Assembly (NCBI GenBank): GCA_017794945.1 | Contig: CP051239.1 | Coordinates: forward strand, 1,302,001 to 1,366,000 | DNA: 64,000 nucleotides | Source: Alcanivorax sp. | Lineage (GTDB): Bacteria > Pseudomonadota > Gammaproteobacteria > Pseudomonadales > Alcanivoracaceae | Reading direction: 5' to 3' | Shown: piece after piece, positions 36,949 to 46,252 of the stretch | Numbering within the stretch: the stretch's first letter is position 1 | Layout of the letters: each line of letters begins with the position of its first letter | Position numbers and translations under genes: made by a program | The notes under the pieces: model-generated | Database searches by the model: none | The model's input: the letters and a program-made list of their open reading frames with translations, nothing else | Told to the model about the DNA's origin: nothing

Positions 36949-38115
36949 CTAGCGGCCCGGCCCGGTCAGAATCAGATGATTGAGGTGCGCCAGCCAGTCG
37001 GCTTCCCGCCACAGCCAGGGGCTGTGCGGCCGGGCCAGGCTGGTGGGCGTCATCACGGCCACGCCGCTGGCCAGCGCCTTGCCAACCAGAGCCTCGGTGA
37101 ACCCGGCCCAGTCCCTGGGCAGCCCTTCCGGCGGCATCCGCGGATTGAGATACCCCTCGCCGAGCACCGGCTGCAGACGGCGCAGGCGGGTAAACGCCAG
37201 CCGTCGCTGCAGTTGCTCCTGAAGGCGGCCGCGCCAGTGCTCGCCGGTGGCTTCCATCAACGCTCGCCGTAACGGCGCGCCCAGGCGCCGGTCAAGCAGC
37301 CCGGGCACGGGCAGATCGGCGCCGGTGGCCAAGCGGTAGCGCGGGTCGTCGTCCAGCCACAGGCCCAGCTCCAGGAAATCCAGTTCACTGGTGTCCAGTT
37401 GGCGCAGATGGTCGGTGTCCCCGGCGGCGGCGCTGACCCCGAAATGGATGGTGGGAAACAAAGCACGCAGGGCGCGCGGCACTTCCAGCAGGTACTGCTC
37501 CACCGCCTGCTCCTGCTCGCTGCCCCAACGCTCGGGCAGGGACCGCTGGGGCGGCTGGCCGAACACCCGCCGGATAACGCCGTGACTCCAGGGCGGAAAC
37601 GGAAAGTGGTGACAGAAGTCCACCGCCACCACGGTGTCCAGGTGGCCCCATTCGCGCACCAGCTCCAGGGTCTGCGCCCAGACGTCGACGAAATCGGCCG
37701 GGCGGCGCACGAACGAGCGGCGGGCGCGGCTGTCGGCGATAAAGAAGCCGCTCAGCCACAGCTTCAGGCCCCGGTCGGCGGCGGCGTTGAGCAGGCGCCG
37801 GAACGCTTTGCGAATCTGCACGGTCTCGGCGCCGGCGCCCACGCCCAAGCGGGCGTCCGGCTCGGCGAAGATTTCGCAGCGGTCCAGGTGGACGCTGTTG
37901 GCCGGTGTCGCCAGCAGATGCGGGTAGGGGTCCAGGCGCACGGCGTTGAAGCCGCGCTCCACCGCTTCGTCCAGGGCGCGCTCCACGGCGCCGCTGCCGG
38001 GGCCGTATTCACGCCGCAGCGGCCAGGCATAATCCCAGCATGTGAGCGCGAGACGGCCGAGATCCGGCAGGACCTCCATGGCCGATTCGTCTTGCGCACC
38101 CCGCGACTGCCCCAT
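36949..38115 (-). CDS. Cellulase-like TIM-barrel protein
   Basis: A 388-residue protein that I assign to the cellulase-like (glycosidase-type barrel) family from LALTCWDYAWPLRREYG, RGFNAVRLDPYPHLLA, LKLWLSGFFIADSRARRSF and VVAVDFCHHFPFPPW. No signal peptide is visible, so a secreted cellulase role is unlikely. The substrate is unknown. GAGGAGAAGG precedes the ATG at 38115. Its stop is 2 nt after that of the convergent thrB. Family assignment is from memory of similar proteins and needs a profile search. Confidence 0.65.
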   Translation of the reverse strand: MGQSRGAQDESAMEVLPDLGRLALTCWDYAWPLRREYGPGSGAVERALDEAVERGFNAVRLDPYPHLLATPANSVHLDRCEIFAEPDARLGVGAGAETVQIRKAFRRLLNAAADRGLKLWLSGFFIADSRARRSFVRRPADFVDVWAQTLELVREWGHLDTVVAVDFCHHFPFPPWSHGVIRRVFGQPPQRSLPERWGSEQEQAVEQYLLEVPRALRALFPTIHFGVSAAAGDTDHLRQLDTSELDFLELGLWLDDDPRYRLATGADLPVPGLLDRRLGAPLRRALMEATGEHWRGRLQEQLQRRLAFTRLRRLQPVLGEGYLNPRMPPEGLPRDWAGFTEALVGKALASGVAVMTPTSLARPHSPWLWREADWLAHLNHLILTGPGR

Positions 38116-38215
38116 GCCTTCTCCTCGACCCGACAAACGCATCAGCATACCGGTTTCACGCGCCGGCTCAATGGACCCGGTCGGGCCAAAAAGCGGCGCC
38201 CGGGCCAGTCCCGCG

Positions 38216-39082
38216 TCATCGCGCCAGGCAGGTGGCGAACGTCGCCGCCACCCGTTCGCTCAGCCAGCGGCTGTAATCGTCGCCCTGGCCGCGCGCGCGA
38301 ACGTCACGGCCGAGCGGGTCCAGCGCCACCCGCTGGCACTTCGGACACAGGCGCGCCACCAGATCGGCCTGGGCCTCCGGCTCGAGGATCGCGCAGCGCA
38401 CCTGTTCGGTGTCCAGCTGCTCCGCCAGTGCCACGAAGCGGCGGCTGCTGGGGCCGGCGCCGAGCTGCTCGCTGATGATCACCGGCGCGCGCAGATTCAG
38501 CCGCTGCTGAAAGTAGCCCCAGGGGTGGTGGAAGGTCAGCCAGGGGGTGTCCGCCACCGGCGCCAGGCGCTCCCGCAACGCCGCCTCGGTCCGTTCCAGG
38601 TCGGCCAGGAACGCCGCCGGCTGCCCCTCGGGCAGAGGGTCACGGGCGCCCAGGGCCTCGGCGAGCAGCGCCATGTTTCGCGGGTCCAACCAAAGATGCG
38701 GGTCCAGCTCGCCGGCTTCATGGTGGTGGCCGTGATCGTGCTCGCCGTCATGGCGGTGGCCGCCCTCGCGGCGGGTGACGCCGGGCAGCGACAGCAACGC
38801 CAGGCTGTCGCCATCGCGTTTGGCCGCCAGGCTGGCCACCGCCGGTTCCGCCGCCTCGCCCAGCCACACCAGCAGGTCGGCGCGGCGCAGGGTGAGCATC
38901 TGGCGCGGCGACAGCATCGGGTTGTGCGGGTTCTGGTTGGCGTCCAGCAGGGTGACCACGTCGGCGCTGTCGCCGTACAGGTCGCGCAGCACCATGGCCA
39001 GGGGCTCGACGCTGGCCACCAGGGTGCGCGCCGGCAACGGCGCGCACAGCACCACTAAAAAAGGAACGAGCAGGTATCGCAT
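38216..39082 (-). CDS. znuA: Zinc ABC transporter substrate-binding protein
   Basis: A 288-residue periplasmic zinc-binding protein. The signal peptide is MRYLLVPFLVVLCAPLPA. Zinc-ligand histidines are in NPHNPMLSP, in LDPHLWLDP, and in TFHHPWGYF. The flexible His/Asp-rich loop typical of ZnuA is HRHDGEHDHGHHHEAGELDP. A C-terminal cysteine pair (CPKC, plus one near the end) is like the ZnuA disulfide. The start at 39082 opens the signal peptide directly. It is divergent from znuCB across a Zur-like site. Confidence 0.94.
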   Translation of the reverse strand: MRYLLVPFLVVLCAPLPARTLVASVEPLAMVLRDLYGDSADVVTLLDANQNPHNPMLSPRQMLTLRRADLLVWLGEAAEPAVASLAAKRDGDSLALLSLPGVTRREGGHRHDGEHDHGHHHEAGELDPHLWLDPRNMALLAEALGARDPLPEGQPAAFLADLERTEAALRERLAPVADTPWLTFHHPWGYFQQRLNLRAPVIISEQLGAGPSSRRFVALAEQLDTEQVRCAILEPEAQADLVARLCPKCQRVALDPLGRDVRARGQGDDYSRWLSERVAATFATCLAR

Positions 39083-39188
39083 GGGTATGTCCGGAACCGT
39101 GAAAATGCTCATCGGGAGCGCTAGTGGAATCAGTGTGCCCGAGCCGTCAAGCCCGAACGGCCGCGCCGGGCCCAAGCGATTCACCGGC

Positions 39189-39207
39189 GAAATAGTATAT
39201 CATCACC
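39189..39207. promoter_or_regulatory. Candidate Zur box
   Basis: GAAATAGTATATCATCACC lies between divergent znuA and znuC, 25 bp before znuC. It is close to the E. coli znu operator (GAAATGTTATAATATCAC) with the GAAAT and TATCAC-like ends kept. A zinc-responsive Zur repressor could control both transcripts from here. No zur gene is adjacent. Confidence 0.5.
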
Positions 39208-39231
39208 GCTTTGTTCAGCGGGGGCGGTGAA

Positions 39232-40026
39232 ATGTCGCGGCAGCGGTCTGACACGGGGACTTTGGTGGCGGTGCACGGCGCCGGCCTGGCGTATGGCGCG
39301 CACAGCGTGCTCGACGACGTGTCCCTGACCCTGGAACCGGGCCGCATCACCACGCTGATCGGCCCCAATGGCGCCGGCAAAAGCACCCTGGCACGGCTGG
39401 TACTGGGGCTGGCGCGGCCCGACCGGGGCCGGGTGGAGCGCCGCCCCGGCCTGCGGGTGGGCTATATGCCTCAACATCTGCAGGTGGACGAAAGCCTGCC
39501 GCTGACCGTGGACCGTTTCCTGTGGCTGGCGGCGCCGGGCCGCACCCGCGCCCGCCGCGACGCCCTGCAACGTACCGGCGTCGCGCATCTGCGCCGGCGC
39601 GCGGTGCGCGGGCTGTCCGGCGGCGAGATGCAGCGGGTGCTGCTGGCCCGGGCGCTGCTGCGCAAGCCCGACCTGCTGGTGCTCGACGAGCCGGCCCAGG
39701 GCGTGGACGTGGCCGGCCAGGACGCCCTCTACGGTCTGCTCGGCCAGGTCCGCGACGAGACCGGCTGCGGCATTCTGCTGATCTCTCATGATCTGCATCT
39801 GGTGATGGCGCGCACCGATCAGGTGGTGTGCCTGCACCACCATGTGTGCTGTTCCGGCACGCCGGAGGCGGTCAGCCGCGACCCGGCCTACCATCGCCTG
39901 TTCGGCCCCAGCGGGGGCATGCCCAACCTGGCGGTCTATACCCACGACCATGACCACGACCACGATCTGAGCGGCGACCCGCACCACGACCATCACGGAC
40001 ACACGGGGGGCCACCACCATGATTGA
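39232..40026 (+). CDS. znuC: Zinc ABC transporter ATP-binding protein
   Basis: A 264-residue ABC ATPase: Walker [10 protein letters not shown], signature LSGGEMQRV, Walker [13 protein letters not shown], switch ISHDLH. It energises ZnuB for high-affinity zinc import. The last ~30 residues are a His/Asp-rich tail ([19 protein letters not shown]), which is uncommon in E. coli ZnuC but seen in other gammaproteobacteria and may bind zinc as a sensor. The ATG at 39232 is chosen; a TTG seven codons earlier is possible. It overlaps znuB by 8 nt. Confidence 0.95.
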   Translation: MSRQRSDTGTLVAVHGAGLAYGAHSVLDDVSLTLEPGRITTLIGPNGAGKSTLARLVLGLARPDRGRVERRPGLRVGYMPQHLQVDESLPLTVDRFLWLAAPGRTRARRDALQRTGVAHLRRRAVRGLSGGEMQRVLLARALLRKPDLLVLDEPAQGVDVAGQDALYGLLGQVRDETGCGILLISHDLHLVMARTDQVVCLHHHVCCSGTPEAVSRDPAYHRLFGPSGGMPNLAVYTHDHDHDHDLSGDPHHDHHGHTGGHHHD

Positions 40027-40804
40027 ACTGCTCGCGCCGGCGCTGCTGGCGGGCCTGGCGGTGGCCCTGGTGGCCGGCCCCATGGGGTCCTTCGTGGTGT
40101 GGCGGCGGATGGCGTTCTTCGGCGACACCCTGGCCCACGGCGCCCTGCTGGGCGCGGCCCTGGCCCTGGCCCTGGACGTGAACCTGTACCTCGCCGTGGT
40201 GGTGGCCTGCCTGGCCATCGCCGGCGCCCTGGCGGGGCTGCAGCAGCAGCGCCAGATCACCGGCGACACCCTGCTGGGCATCGTCGCCCACACCACCCTG
40301 GCGCTGGGCGTGATCGCCATCAGCCTGCAGAGAAGCGTGCAGGTGGATCTGTTCGCCTACCTGTTCGGCGATCTGCTGGCGGTGAGCTGGGACGACGTGC
40401 TGGCCCTTTGGGCCGGCGCGGTGGTGATTCTGGTGCTGCTGGCGTGGCACTGGCGGGCGCTGCTCAGTATCACCGTGAACGAGGATCTGGCCCAGGTGGA
40501 AGGCGTGCCGGTGACCCGCACCCGGCTGATCCTGATGCTGCTGCTGGCGCTGCTGATCGCCGGCGCCATTCGCACCGTCGGCGTGCTGCTGATCACCTCG
40601 CTGCTGGTGATCCCCGCCGCCGGCGCCCGCCGCCTGTCGCGCACTCCGGAACAGATGGCCGCCCTGGCCAGCCTGCTGGGGCTGGCCGCCGTGTCCCTGG
40701 GTCTGGCGATGAGCTGGTTCGCCGACACGCCGGTGGGCCCGTCGATCGTGGTGGCCGCCGCCGTGCTATTCGGCTTCACCCTGCTGCGCCGACCCGACGC
40801 CTAG
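40019..40804 (+). CDS. znuB: Zinc ABC transporter permease
   Basis: A 261-residue membrane permease of the metal ABC-3 family with about eight helices. [21 protein letters not shown] near the N-terminus is the family signature; the cytoplasmic coupling loop is around [20 protein letters not shown]. It forms the zinc channel with ZnuC and receives Zn2+ from ZnuA. The start overlaps the znuC 3' end by 8 nt. dinF begins 2 nt after the stop, so these may share a transcript. Confidence 0.95.
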   Translation: MIELLAPALLAGLAVALVAGPMGSFVVWRRMAFFGDTLAHGALLGAALALALDVNLYLAVVVACLAIAGALAGLQQQRQITGDTLLGIVAHTTLALGVIAISLQRSVQVDLFAYLFGDLLAVSWDDVLALWAGAVVILVLLAWHWRALLSITVNEDLAQVEGVPVTRTRLILMLLLALLIAGAIRTVGVLLITSLLVIPAAGARRLSRTPEQMAALASLLGLAAVSLGLAMSWFADTPVGPSIVVAAAVLFGFTLLRRPDA

Positions 40805-40806
40805 CC

Positions 40807-42117
40807 ATGTTCGCCAGGGACCCTGCTCTGGACCGCCGCATCTGGATGCTGGCGTGGCCGTTGCTGCTCTCCAACATCACCGCGCCGCTGCTCGGTCTGG
40901 TGGATACCGCCGTGGTCGGCCACCTGGATTCGCCGGTGTATCTGGCAGCGGTGGCGCTGGGCAGCAACGTCTTCATGTTTCTGTATTTCTCGTTCAACTT
41001 CCTGCGCATGGGCACCACCGGCTTTACCTCCCAGGCGCGCGGCGCCGGTGAGGCCACCCTGGTGGTGCTGCTGCGGGCGCTGCTGCTGTCGACGCTGGTG
41101 GGCAGCGCGCTGATCCTGCTGCGGCCGCTGCTCAGCGACGCGGCGCTGTGGTTGCTGGGCGGCAGCGACGAGGTGCGGGGGCTGGCGCGGGAGTACATCG
41201 CCATCCGTATTCTCGGGGCGCCGGCGGCGCTGGGGAATTTCGCGCTGATCGGCTTCGCCATCGGCCTGCACCGCACCAGCGTGCCGCTGAAAATGACCGT
41301 GCTGATGCACTCCAGCAATGTGCTGCTGGATGTGCTGCTGGTGCAGGTGTGGCATTTCGACGTGCGCGGCGTGGCGGCGGCCAGCGCGGTGTCCGAATAC
41401 CTGGGGCTGGCCGGTGGGCTGTTCTGGCTGCGCCGGGAGATCTTCGGCGCCGCCTGGCGGGCGCTGCCGGTGGGCGCCCTCACACAGGTGGCGCCGATGC
41501 TGCGGCTGCTGGCGGTGAACCGGGATATTTTTATCCGCAGCCTGGCGCTGCTGACGGTGTTTTTCTTCTTCACCGCCCAGGGCGCGCGGCTCGGCGACAC
41601 GGTGCTGGCCGCCAACGCGGTACTGATCACCTTCCTGCTGCTGCTCAGCAATACCCTGGACGGTTTCGCCAACGCCGCCGAGGCCCTGGTGGGCGACGCC
41701 ACCGGCCGCCATGACCGGCGCGCCCTGGACGCGGCGGTGGCCGGCACCGGCAAGTGGACGCTGATCATCGCCGGAGTGGCGCTGCTGGCCTTCGCCGCCG
41801 GCGGCGGCCCGCTGATCCGCCTGCTCACCGACCTGCCGGGGGTGCGCGACACCGCCACCACCTACCTGCCCTGGATGCTGTTGCTGCCGCTCACCGCCAG
41901 CGCCGGCTTCTGGCTGGACGGCGTGTTCGTGGGCGCCACCCTGGCCCGGCAGATGCGCAACACCATGATGGTGGCCACGGCGCTGTTCTTTCCGGTGTGG
42001 TGGCTGACCAGCGGCTGGGGCAATCACGGCCTGTGGCTGGCCATGAATCTGTTCATGGCCAGCCGCGGCGTGCTGATGGGGTGGGTGTGGTGCCGGATCA
42101 GCGCTTGGGAAGAATGA
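40807..42117 (+). CDS. dinF: MATE family efflux transporter, DinF type
   Basis: A 436-residue protein with twelve predicted membrane helices of the MATE multidrug/Na+ (or H+) antiporter family, DinF branch. The N-terminal LAWPLLLSNITAPLLGLVDT and VVGHLDSPVYLAAVALGSNV match DinF closely. RMGTTGFTSQARGAG is the conserved loop after helix 2. ATG 40807 is 2 nt after the znuB stop. It may relieve oxidative or drug stress. The last 20 bp overlap the convergent SCP2 gene. Confidence 0.93.
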   Translation: MFARDPALDRRIWMLAWPLLLSNITAPLLGLVDTAVVGHLDSPVYLAAVALGSNVFMFLYFSFNFLRMGTTGFTSQARGAGEATLVVLLRALLLSTLVGSALILLRPLLSDAALWLLGGSDEVRGLAREYIAIRILGAPAALGNFALIGFAIGLHRTSVPLKMTVLMHSSNVLLDVLLVQVWHFDVRGVAAASAVSEYLGLAGGLFWLRREIFGAAWRALPVGALTQVAPMLRLLAVNRDIFIRSLALLTVFFFFTAQGARLGDTVLAANAVLITFLLLLSNTLDGFANAAEALVGDATGRHDRRALDAAVAGTGKWTLIIAGVALLAFAAGGGPLIRLLTDLPGVRDTATTYLPWMLLLPLTASAGFWLDGVFVGATLARQMRNTMMVATALFFPVWWLTSGWGNHGLWLAMNLFMASRGVLMGWVWCRISAWEE

Positions 42118-42469
42118 ACTTCATCAGGGTCATGAACCACATCAGGTGGCCGGGATCGCCTTCCACCTTGATGTCGCCGGCCTGCATGCCTTCCATGAAC
42201 GCCATCTGATTCTTGCCGGAGGCCTTGAGGGTGCGGAACGCGTAGTCCGCGTCCTTGAAGTTCAGGGTCACGGACGGCGTCGCGTGCAGGCCCCGGCGGC
42301 TGGTCACCCGGTCCGGCTGGAAGTGATACCAGCGCGCCACGCCGCCGTTGAAGGTGCGCCACTGCATGACCACGTCGCGATGCGCGAGCTGCTTGCGGAA
42401 GCCCTCGTCGCGGCCGGCCAGCCAGGCGAGGCGCCAGCCCAGGACCATCAGGATCAGACGGAATTTCAT
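42098..42469 (-). CDS. SCP2 sterol-binding domain protein
   Basis: A 123-residue protein with an SCP2-like lipid-binding fold: VVMQWRTFNGGVARWYHFQP, DRVTSRRGLHATPSVTLNFKD and a C-terminal IKVEGDPGHLMWF. Such small proteins in hydrocarbon-degrading gammaproteobacteria may bind fatty acyl or sterol-like ligands. The hydrophobic N-terminus (FRLILMVLGWRLAWLAG) could anchor it to the membrane. The gene overlaps dinF convergently by 20 bp and is followed upstream by rubB on the same strand. Confidence 0.82.
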   Translation of the reverse strand: MKFRLILMVLGWRLAWLAGRDEGFRKQLAHRDVVMQWRTFNGGVARWYHFQPDRVTSRRGLHATPSVTLNFKDADYAFRTLKASGKNQMAFMEGMQAGDIKVEGDPGHLMWFMTLMKFILPKR

Positions 42470-42483
42470 GGTGTCTCCGTGCT

Positions 42484-43638
42484 CTAGGGCATCAGCGCCG
42501 GAAGCTCTTTGTTGAGCTTCATTTTTTCCTTCACCGCGTCGCCGGTGAGGGCGTAACCGCGCAGGTTGCCATCACGATCGCGGAACAGGGCCTTGACGGT
42601 GTTGCCCTCTTCCTCGGTGTCCCAGTCGCCTTCCAGCTCTTCGGGCACCGGGCACACCACCACCGGGCAAGCCGGCGTCTTGATGGTCACCGGCATGACG
42701 CCGTAGCTCACCGGGGTCGGCTCGCCGGCCAGGGTTTTGGCCAGCGCCCGAGCGGACGCCATCAGCGGCAGCACATAGGGCAGTACATGGCCCTGCACTT
42801 CGGCGCAGTCACCCAGGGCGTAGACGTTGTCGGCGCTGGTGCGCAGATGCTGGTCGGTGAGAATGCCACGGTTGGTGTCCAGGCCGGCCTCCTTGGCGAT
42901 GCCGATACGCGGGCGCAGACCGATGGCGGCGAGCACCACGTCGGATTCCAAATGGGTGCCATCGGAGAGCTCGGTGACCAGCTTGTCCGGGTTGTCCTTG
43001 CCGTGGTGCACGGCCTTGGCCAGAGGGCCGAAGTGGAAGCGCACGCCCAGGTCTTCCAGGCCACGGCCGACGGCGGCGGAGGCCGGCTCGGGCAGCAGCA
43101 TGGGCAGGCAGCGGCCCATGGGCTCCACCAGACTGACTTGAAAACCACCGTTGGAGAGGTCGTTGGCGAATTCGCAGCCGATCAGGCCGCCGCCGAGAAT
43201 GGTGACCTCGCGCTTGCCCTCCAGGGCCTGGCGGAAGCGGCCGTAATCCATCAGATCATTGACCGAGAACACCTCGCCGACGGCGTCGCCTTCCAGCGGC
43301 GGGGTCCAGGTGTCCGCACCCAGCGCCAGCACCAGGCTGCTGTAGTCCAGGTGATCATCGGGCAGCAGTACACGCTGTTTGTCGGTATCGATGCCGGCCA
43401 CATGAACGCCGGTGCGCACCGTCACGTTGAACTGCTCGGCCACCTGCTCGGGGGTCGCCATGGCCAGCTCATCGGCGGTTTTTTCCTTGGTGAAGCCGGT
43501 GGAGAGCATGGGCTTGGAGTAATTACGCCCGTCGTCGGCGGTGAGCACCACCACCGGCGTCTCTTTATCCAGCTTGCGGAATTCCTTGACCGTGTTGAAG
43601 CCGGCCAGGCCGGAGCCGATGATCACGATTGGATTCAT
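42484..43638 (-). CDS. rubB: Rubredoxin-NAD(+) reductase
   Basis: A 384-residue FAD-dependent NADH reductase that passes electrons to rubredoxin, which serves alkane monooxygenase AlkB in hydrocarbon degraders. The FAD motif IVIIGSGLAGFNTVKEFRKL is at the N-terminus, the NADH motif ILGGGLIGCEFANDL near residue 150, and the second FAD motif VYALGDCAEV near residue 275. It lies 14 nt downstream of rubA on the same strand. rubA-rubB apart from alkB is the housekeeping arrangement in Alcanivorax and Pseudomonas. Confidence 0.95.
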   Translation of the reverse strand: MNPIVIIGSGLAGFNTVKEFRKLDKETPVVVLTADDGRNYSKPMLSTGFTKEKTADELAMATPEQVAEQFNVTVRTGVHVAGIDTDKQRVLLPDDHLDYSSLVLALGADTWTPPLEGDAVGEVFSVNDLMDYGRFRQALEGKREVTILGGGLIGCEFANDLSNGGFQVSLVEPMGRCLPMLLPEPASAAVGRGLEDLGVRFHFGPLAKAVHHGKDNPDKLVTELSDGTHLESDVVLAAIGLRPRIGIAKEAGLDTNRGILTDQHLRTSADNVYALGDCAEVQGHVLPYVLPLMASARALAKTLAGEPTPVSYGVMPVTIKTPACPVVVCPVPEELEGDWDTEEEGNTVKALFRDRDGNLRGYALTGDAVKEKMKLNKELPALMP

Positions 43639-43652
43639 GGGAGTGTCCTGTC

Positions 43653-43817
43653 TCAGATTTCCACCATCTCGAAGTCTTCTTTACCGACGCCGCAGTCCGG
43701 GCACACCCAGTCATCGGGAATGTCGTCCCACTTGGTGCCGGGTTCGATGCCCTCTTCAGGCAGGCCTTCTTCCTCGTCGTAAATAAAGCCGCAAACCACG
43801 CATTCCCATTTTTTCAT
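43653..43817 (-). CDS. rubA: Rubredoxin
   Basis: A 54-residue rubredoxin read directly from the minus strand: [18 protein letters not shown] at the start and [19 protein letters not shown] at the end. The two CxxCG motifs bind one iron atom. Length is typical of the single-domain type used as electron carrier to alkane hydroxylases. It precedes rubB in one operon (14-nt gap). The gene falls below common 60-residue length cut-offs and is easily missed. Confidence 0.97.
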   Translation of the reverse strand: MKKWECVVCGFIYDEEEGLPEEGIEPGTKWDDIPDDWVCPDCGVGKEDFEMVEI

Positions 43818-43965
43818 GCTGAACCTCGTCTGGTCGGGGGAAGCCGGGCCCGGGTACGCGGGCCCTTCCAGGGGCCGCTAACGTATCCACGGGCGCGTGA
43901 AAAATCAATGACAGCGGATAATGGTAGCGTTGCCCCAGGGCCGATGGCTTGCCGATCCGCGCGTC

Positions 43966-44490
43966 ATGGGCCATAGTCGCGCGCTCGAGAACCCGCGCCC
44001 AGGGCGCGAGCAAAGCGAGTCCCCATGCCCGATACCGCAATGGCTGGCCGACCCCGGCTCCCTGACCGCCCGCCTGCGCCTTTACGGTGCCTTCCGGGTG
44101 GTACCCCGCGACGACCGCATCATTCGCCCCACTCTCGCCGAGCAGCAATTGTTGGGCCACATTGGCCGGCAACGGGCGCTGGTGCGGGAGGTCACGCTGC
44201 TGGTCGATGACCAGCCCATGGTGGAAGCGCGCAGCGTCTTGCCGCTGGCGAGTCTGCGCGGGCCCAACCGCGGCCTGGCGCACATGGGCAGCCGCTCGCT
44301 GGGCAGCGAGCTGTACCGGCGGCCCATGGCGCGCCGTGACCGGGTCTGGGTGCGCCACGGCGCCGCCCCCTCTGGCCAGACGCCCTGCTGGGGGCGACAA
44401 TCCCGGTTCATCAAGCGCGGCCGGCCCTTGCTGGTGGCCGAGCACTTCCTGCCCGCGCTGTGGCGGCGGGTCGAGGACATGGATCGCTGA
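43966..44490 (+). CDS. ubiC: Chorismate pyruvate-lyase
   Basis: A 174-residue UbiC, which converts chorismate to 4-hydroxybenzoate plus pyruvate, the first step of ubiquinone synthesis. Seen are [13 protein letters not shown] near the N-terminus, [20 protein letters not shown] in the core, and [20 protein letters not shown], with the catalytic glutamate probably in AEHFLP. The N-terminus is uncertain: ATG 43966 gives a length slightly above E. coli UbiC, and no strong Shine-Dalgarno is seen. ubiA follows by 8 nt, as in pseudomonads. Confidence 0.92.
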   Translation: MGHSRALENPRPGREQSESPCPIPQWLADPGSLTARLRLYGAFRVVPRDDRIIRPTLAEQQLLGHIGRQRALVREVTLLVDDQPMVEARSVLPLASLRGPNRGLAHMGSRSLGSELYRRPMARRDRVWVRHGAAPSGQTPCWGRQSRFIKRGRPLLVAEHFLPALWRRVEDMDR

Positions 44491-44498
44491 GGACGCCT

Positions 44499-45389
44499 AT
44501 GCTGGCTTTCGTGGAACACCGCTACCCCGCTCTCTGGCCCTGGATCCAGCTGATGCGCCTGGACCGGCCGATCGGCAGCATGCTGCTGATGTGGCCCACC
44601 CTGTGGGCGCTGTGGATCGCCGGCGGCGGCACGCCCAGCCTCAAACACATCGTCATTTTCGTGCTGGGGGTGTTCGTGATGCGCGCCGCCGGCTGCGTGA
44701 TCAACGATTTCGCCGACCGCGACTTCGACGGTCATGTCACGCGCACCCGGGGCCGGCCGCTGGCCACCGGCGCCCTCTCCGCCCGCCAGGCGCTGATGCT
44801 GTTCGCCGCCCTGGGGCTGATCGCGCTGGGCCTGGTGCTGTGCCTCAACCGTTTCACCCTGGTGCTGTCGTTCGGCGGCCTGGGGCTGGCGGTGCTGTAC
44901 CCGTTCACCAAGCGCTTTACCTATCTACCGCAGCTGTTCCTGGGCGCCGCCTTCAGCTGGGCGATTCCGATGGCGTTCGCCGCCGAAACCGAGAGCGTGC
45001 CGGAAATCGCCTGGCTGCTGTTCACCACCAACCTGCTGTGGACCGTGGCCTACGACACCGAATACGCCATGTGCGACCGGGAAGACGACCTCAAGGTGGG
45101 CATTAAAAGCACCGCCATCCTGTTCGGTGATCTGGACAAGGTGATGGTCGGCGCGCTGCAGGTGCTGACCCTGGTGGCGCTGTGGGTGCTCGGCCAGCGG
45201 CTGGGCTTCACCTGGCCCTGGTATCTGGGCCTGGCCGGCATGGCGGCGGGCTTCGCCCATCAGCAGTGGCGCATCCGCTACCGCGAGCCCTGGCCCTGCT
45301 TCCACGCCTTTCTCAGCAACCACTGGGCCGGGGCCAGCGTGTTCGCGGGACTTTATTTTCAATACCTGCTGGCCGCGCCCGGCCCGTGA
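44499..45389 (+). CDS. ubiA: 4-hydroxybenzoate polyprenyltransferase
   Basis: A 296-residue membrane prenyltransferase that joins the polyprenyl chain to 4-hydroxybenzoate in ubiquinone synthesis. Both aspartate-rich motifs are present: [12 protein letters not shown] (about residues 68-79) and [19 protein letters not shown] (about residues 185-205), which bind Mg-diphosphate. About eight helices are predicted. It follows ubiC in one operon and precedes phoB, the same order as in Pseudomonas aeruginosa. Confidence 0.96.
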   Translation: MLAFVEHRYPALWPWIQLMRLDRPIGSMLLMWPTLWALWIAGGGTPSLKHIVIFVLGVFVMRAAGCVINDFADRDFDGHVTRTRGRPLATGALSARQALMLFAALGLIALGLVLCLNRFTLVLSFGGLGLAVLYPFTKRFTYLPQLFLGAAFSWAIPMAFAAETESVPEIAWLLFTTNLLWTVAYDTEYAMCDREDDLKVGIKSTAILFGDLDKVMVGALQVLTLVALWVLGQRLGFTWPWYLGLAGMAAGFAHQQWRIRYREPWPCFHAFLSNHWAGASVFAGLYFQYLLAAPGP

Positions 45390-45432
45390 TCGCGGGCGGC
45401 GGGGTCGCCGCCGCCGCGAGAAGCGTGCAAAG

Positions 45433-45466
45433 TTGTCATCATCATGTCATAAAAAGGCAATGTAAT
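45433..45466 (+). promoter_or_regulatory. Pho box and -10 of the phoBR promoter
   Basis: TTGTCAT (45433-45439) and ATGTCAT (45444-45450) are 7-bp repeats on an 11-bp repeat spacing, as in the PhoB consensus CTGTCAT. Ten bp after the second repeat comes a -10-like TGTAAT (45461-45466), so the box replaces the -35. phoB starts 36 bp further on, which indicates autoregulation by phosphorylated PhoB. Confidence 0.85.
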
Positions 45467-45502
45467 AGGGGCACTTAAATGGGCAACCCCTGAGAATAAG
45501 CC

Positions 45503-46207
45503 ATGTCCCGTAATCGAATTCTGATTGTTGACGACGAACCCGCGATCCGCGAAATGGTGGCGGTGGCGCTGGAGCTGGCGGATTTCGACGTGCTGGAGGC
45601 GGACAACGCCCAGCGCGCCCACGAGTACATTGTCGACGAGCGGCCGGACCTGGTGCTGCTGGACTGGATGTTGCCGTCGGTGAGCGGTATTGAGCTGGCC
45701 CGGCGCCTCAAGCGCGAGGACGCCACCGCCGAAGTGCCGATCATCATGCTCACGGCGAAGAGCGAAGAGGACAACAAGATCCAGGGCCTGGACGTGGGCG
45801 CCGACGACTACATCACCAAGCCGTTTTCCACCCGCGAGCTGATCTCGCGCATCAAGGCGGTGCTGCGCCGCACCTCGGTGGTGGCGGCGGAGAAAGCCAT
45901 CGACGTGGAAGGCCTGTGCCTGGACCCGGTGAGCCACCGGATCAGCGCCAACGGCGACCCGGTGGACATGGGCCCCACGGAATACCGCCTGCTGGAGTTC
46001 TTTATGAGCCACCAGGAGCGGGCCTACTCGCGCACCCAGTTGCTGGACCAGGTGTGGGGCGCCAACGTCTACGTGGAAGACCGGACCATCGACGTGCACA
46101 TCCGGCGCCTGCGCAAGGCGTTGTCGCCGCACGGGTTCGATGGTTTCATCCAGACGGTGCGCGGGACCGGTTACCGGTTCTCGGTGAAGTCCAGTCAGGC
46201 GTCATAA
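45503..46207 (+). CDS. phoB: Phosphate regulon response regulator PhoB
   Basis: A 234-residue OmpR/PhoB-type response regulator. The receiver domain has the acidic pair DDEP (residues 10-13), the phosphorylated Asp in LVLLDWMLP (about residue 53) and the lysine in YITKPFSTREL. The C-terminal winged helix ends IRRLRKALSPHGFDGFIQTV, then RGTGYRFS. On phosphate limitation PhoR phosphorylates it and it activates pst and other genes through Pho boxes. It is transcribed with phoR. Confidence 0.98.
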   Translation: MSRNRILIVDDEPAIREMVAVALELADFDVLEADNAQRAHEYIVDERPDLVLLDWMLPSVSGIELARRLKREDATAEVPIIMLTAKSEEDNKIQGLDVGADDYITKPFSTRELISRIKAVLRRTSVVAAEKAIDVEGLCLDPVSHRISANGDPVDMGPTEYRLLEFFMSHQERAYSRTQLLDQVWGANVYVEDRTIDVHIRRLRKALSPHGFDGFIQTVRGTGYRFSVKSSQAS

Positions 46208-46252
46208 TGATCGGGTCCGCGACGCGGACCAACGGAGCCGGAAGGGCGGTGA

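Noticed and set aside
38700..38760. Repeated GTGGTG/CATGG-like units in znuA, seen as a possible DNA repeat
   Set aside because: They encode the His-rich metal loop of ZnuA; the repetition is at protein level.
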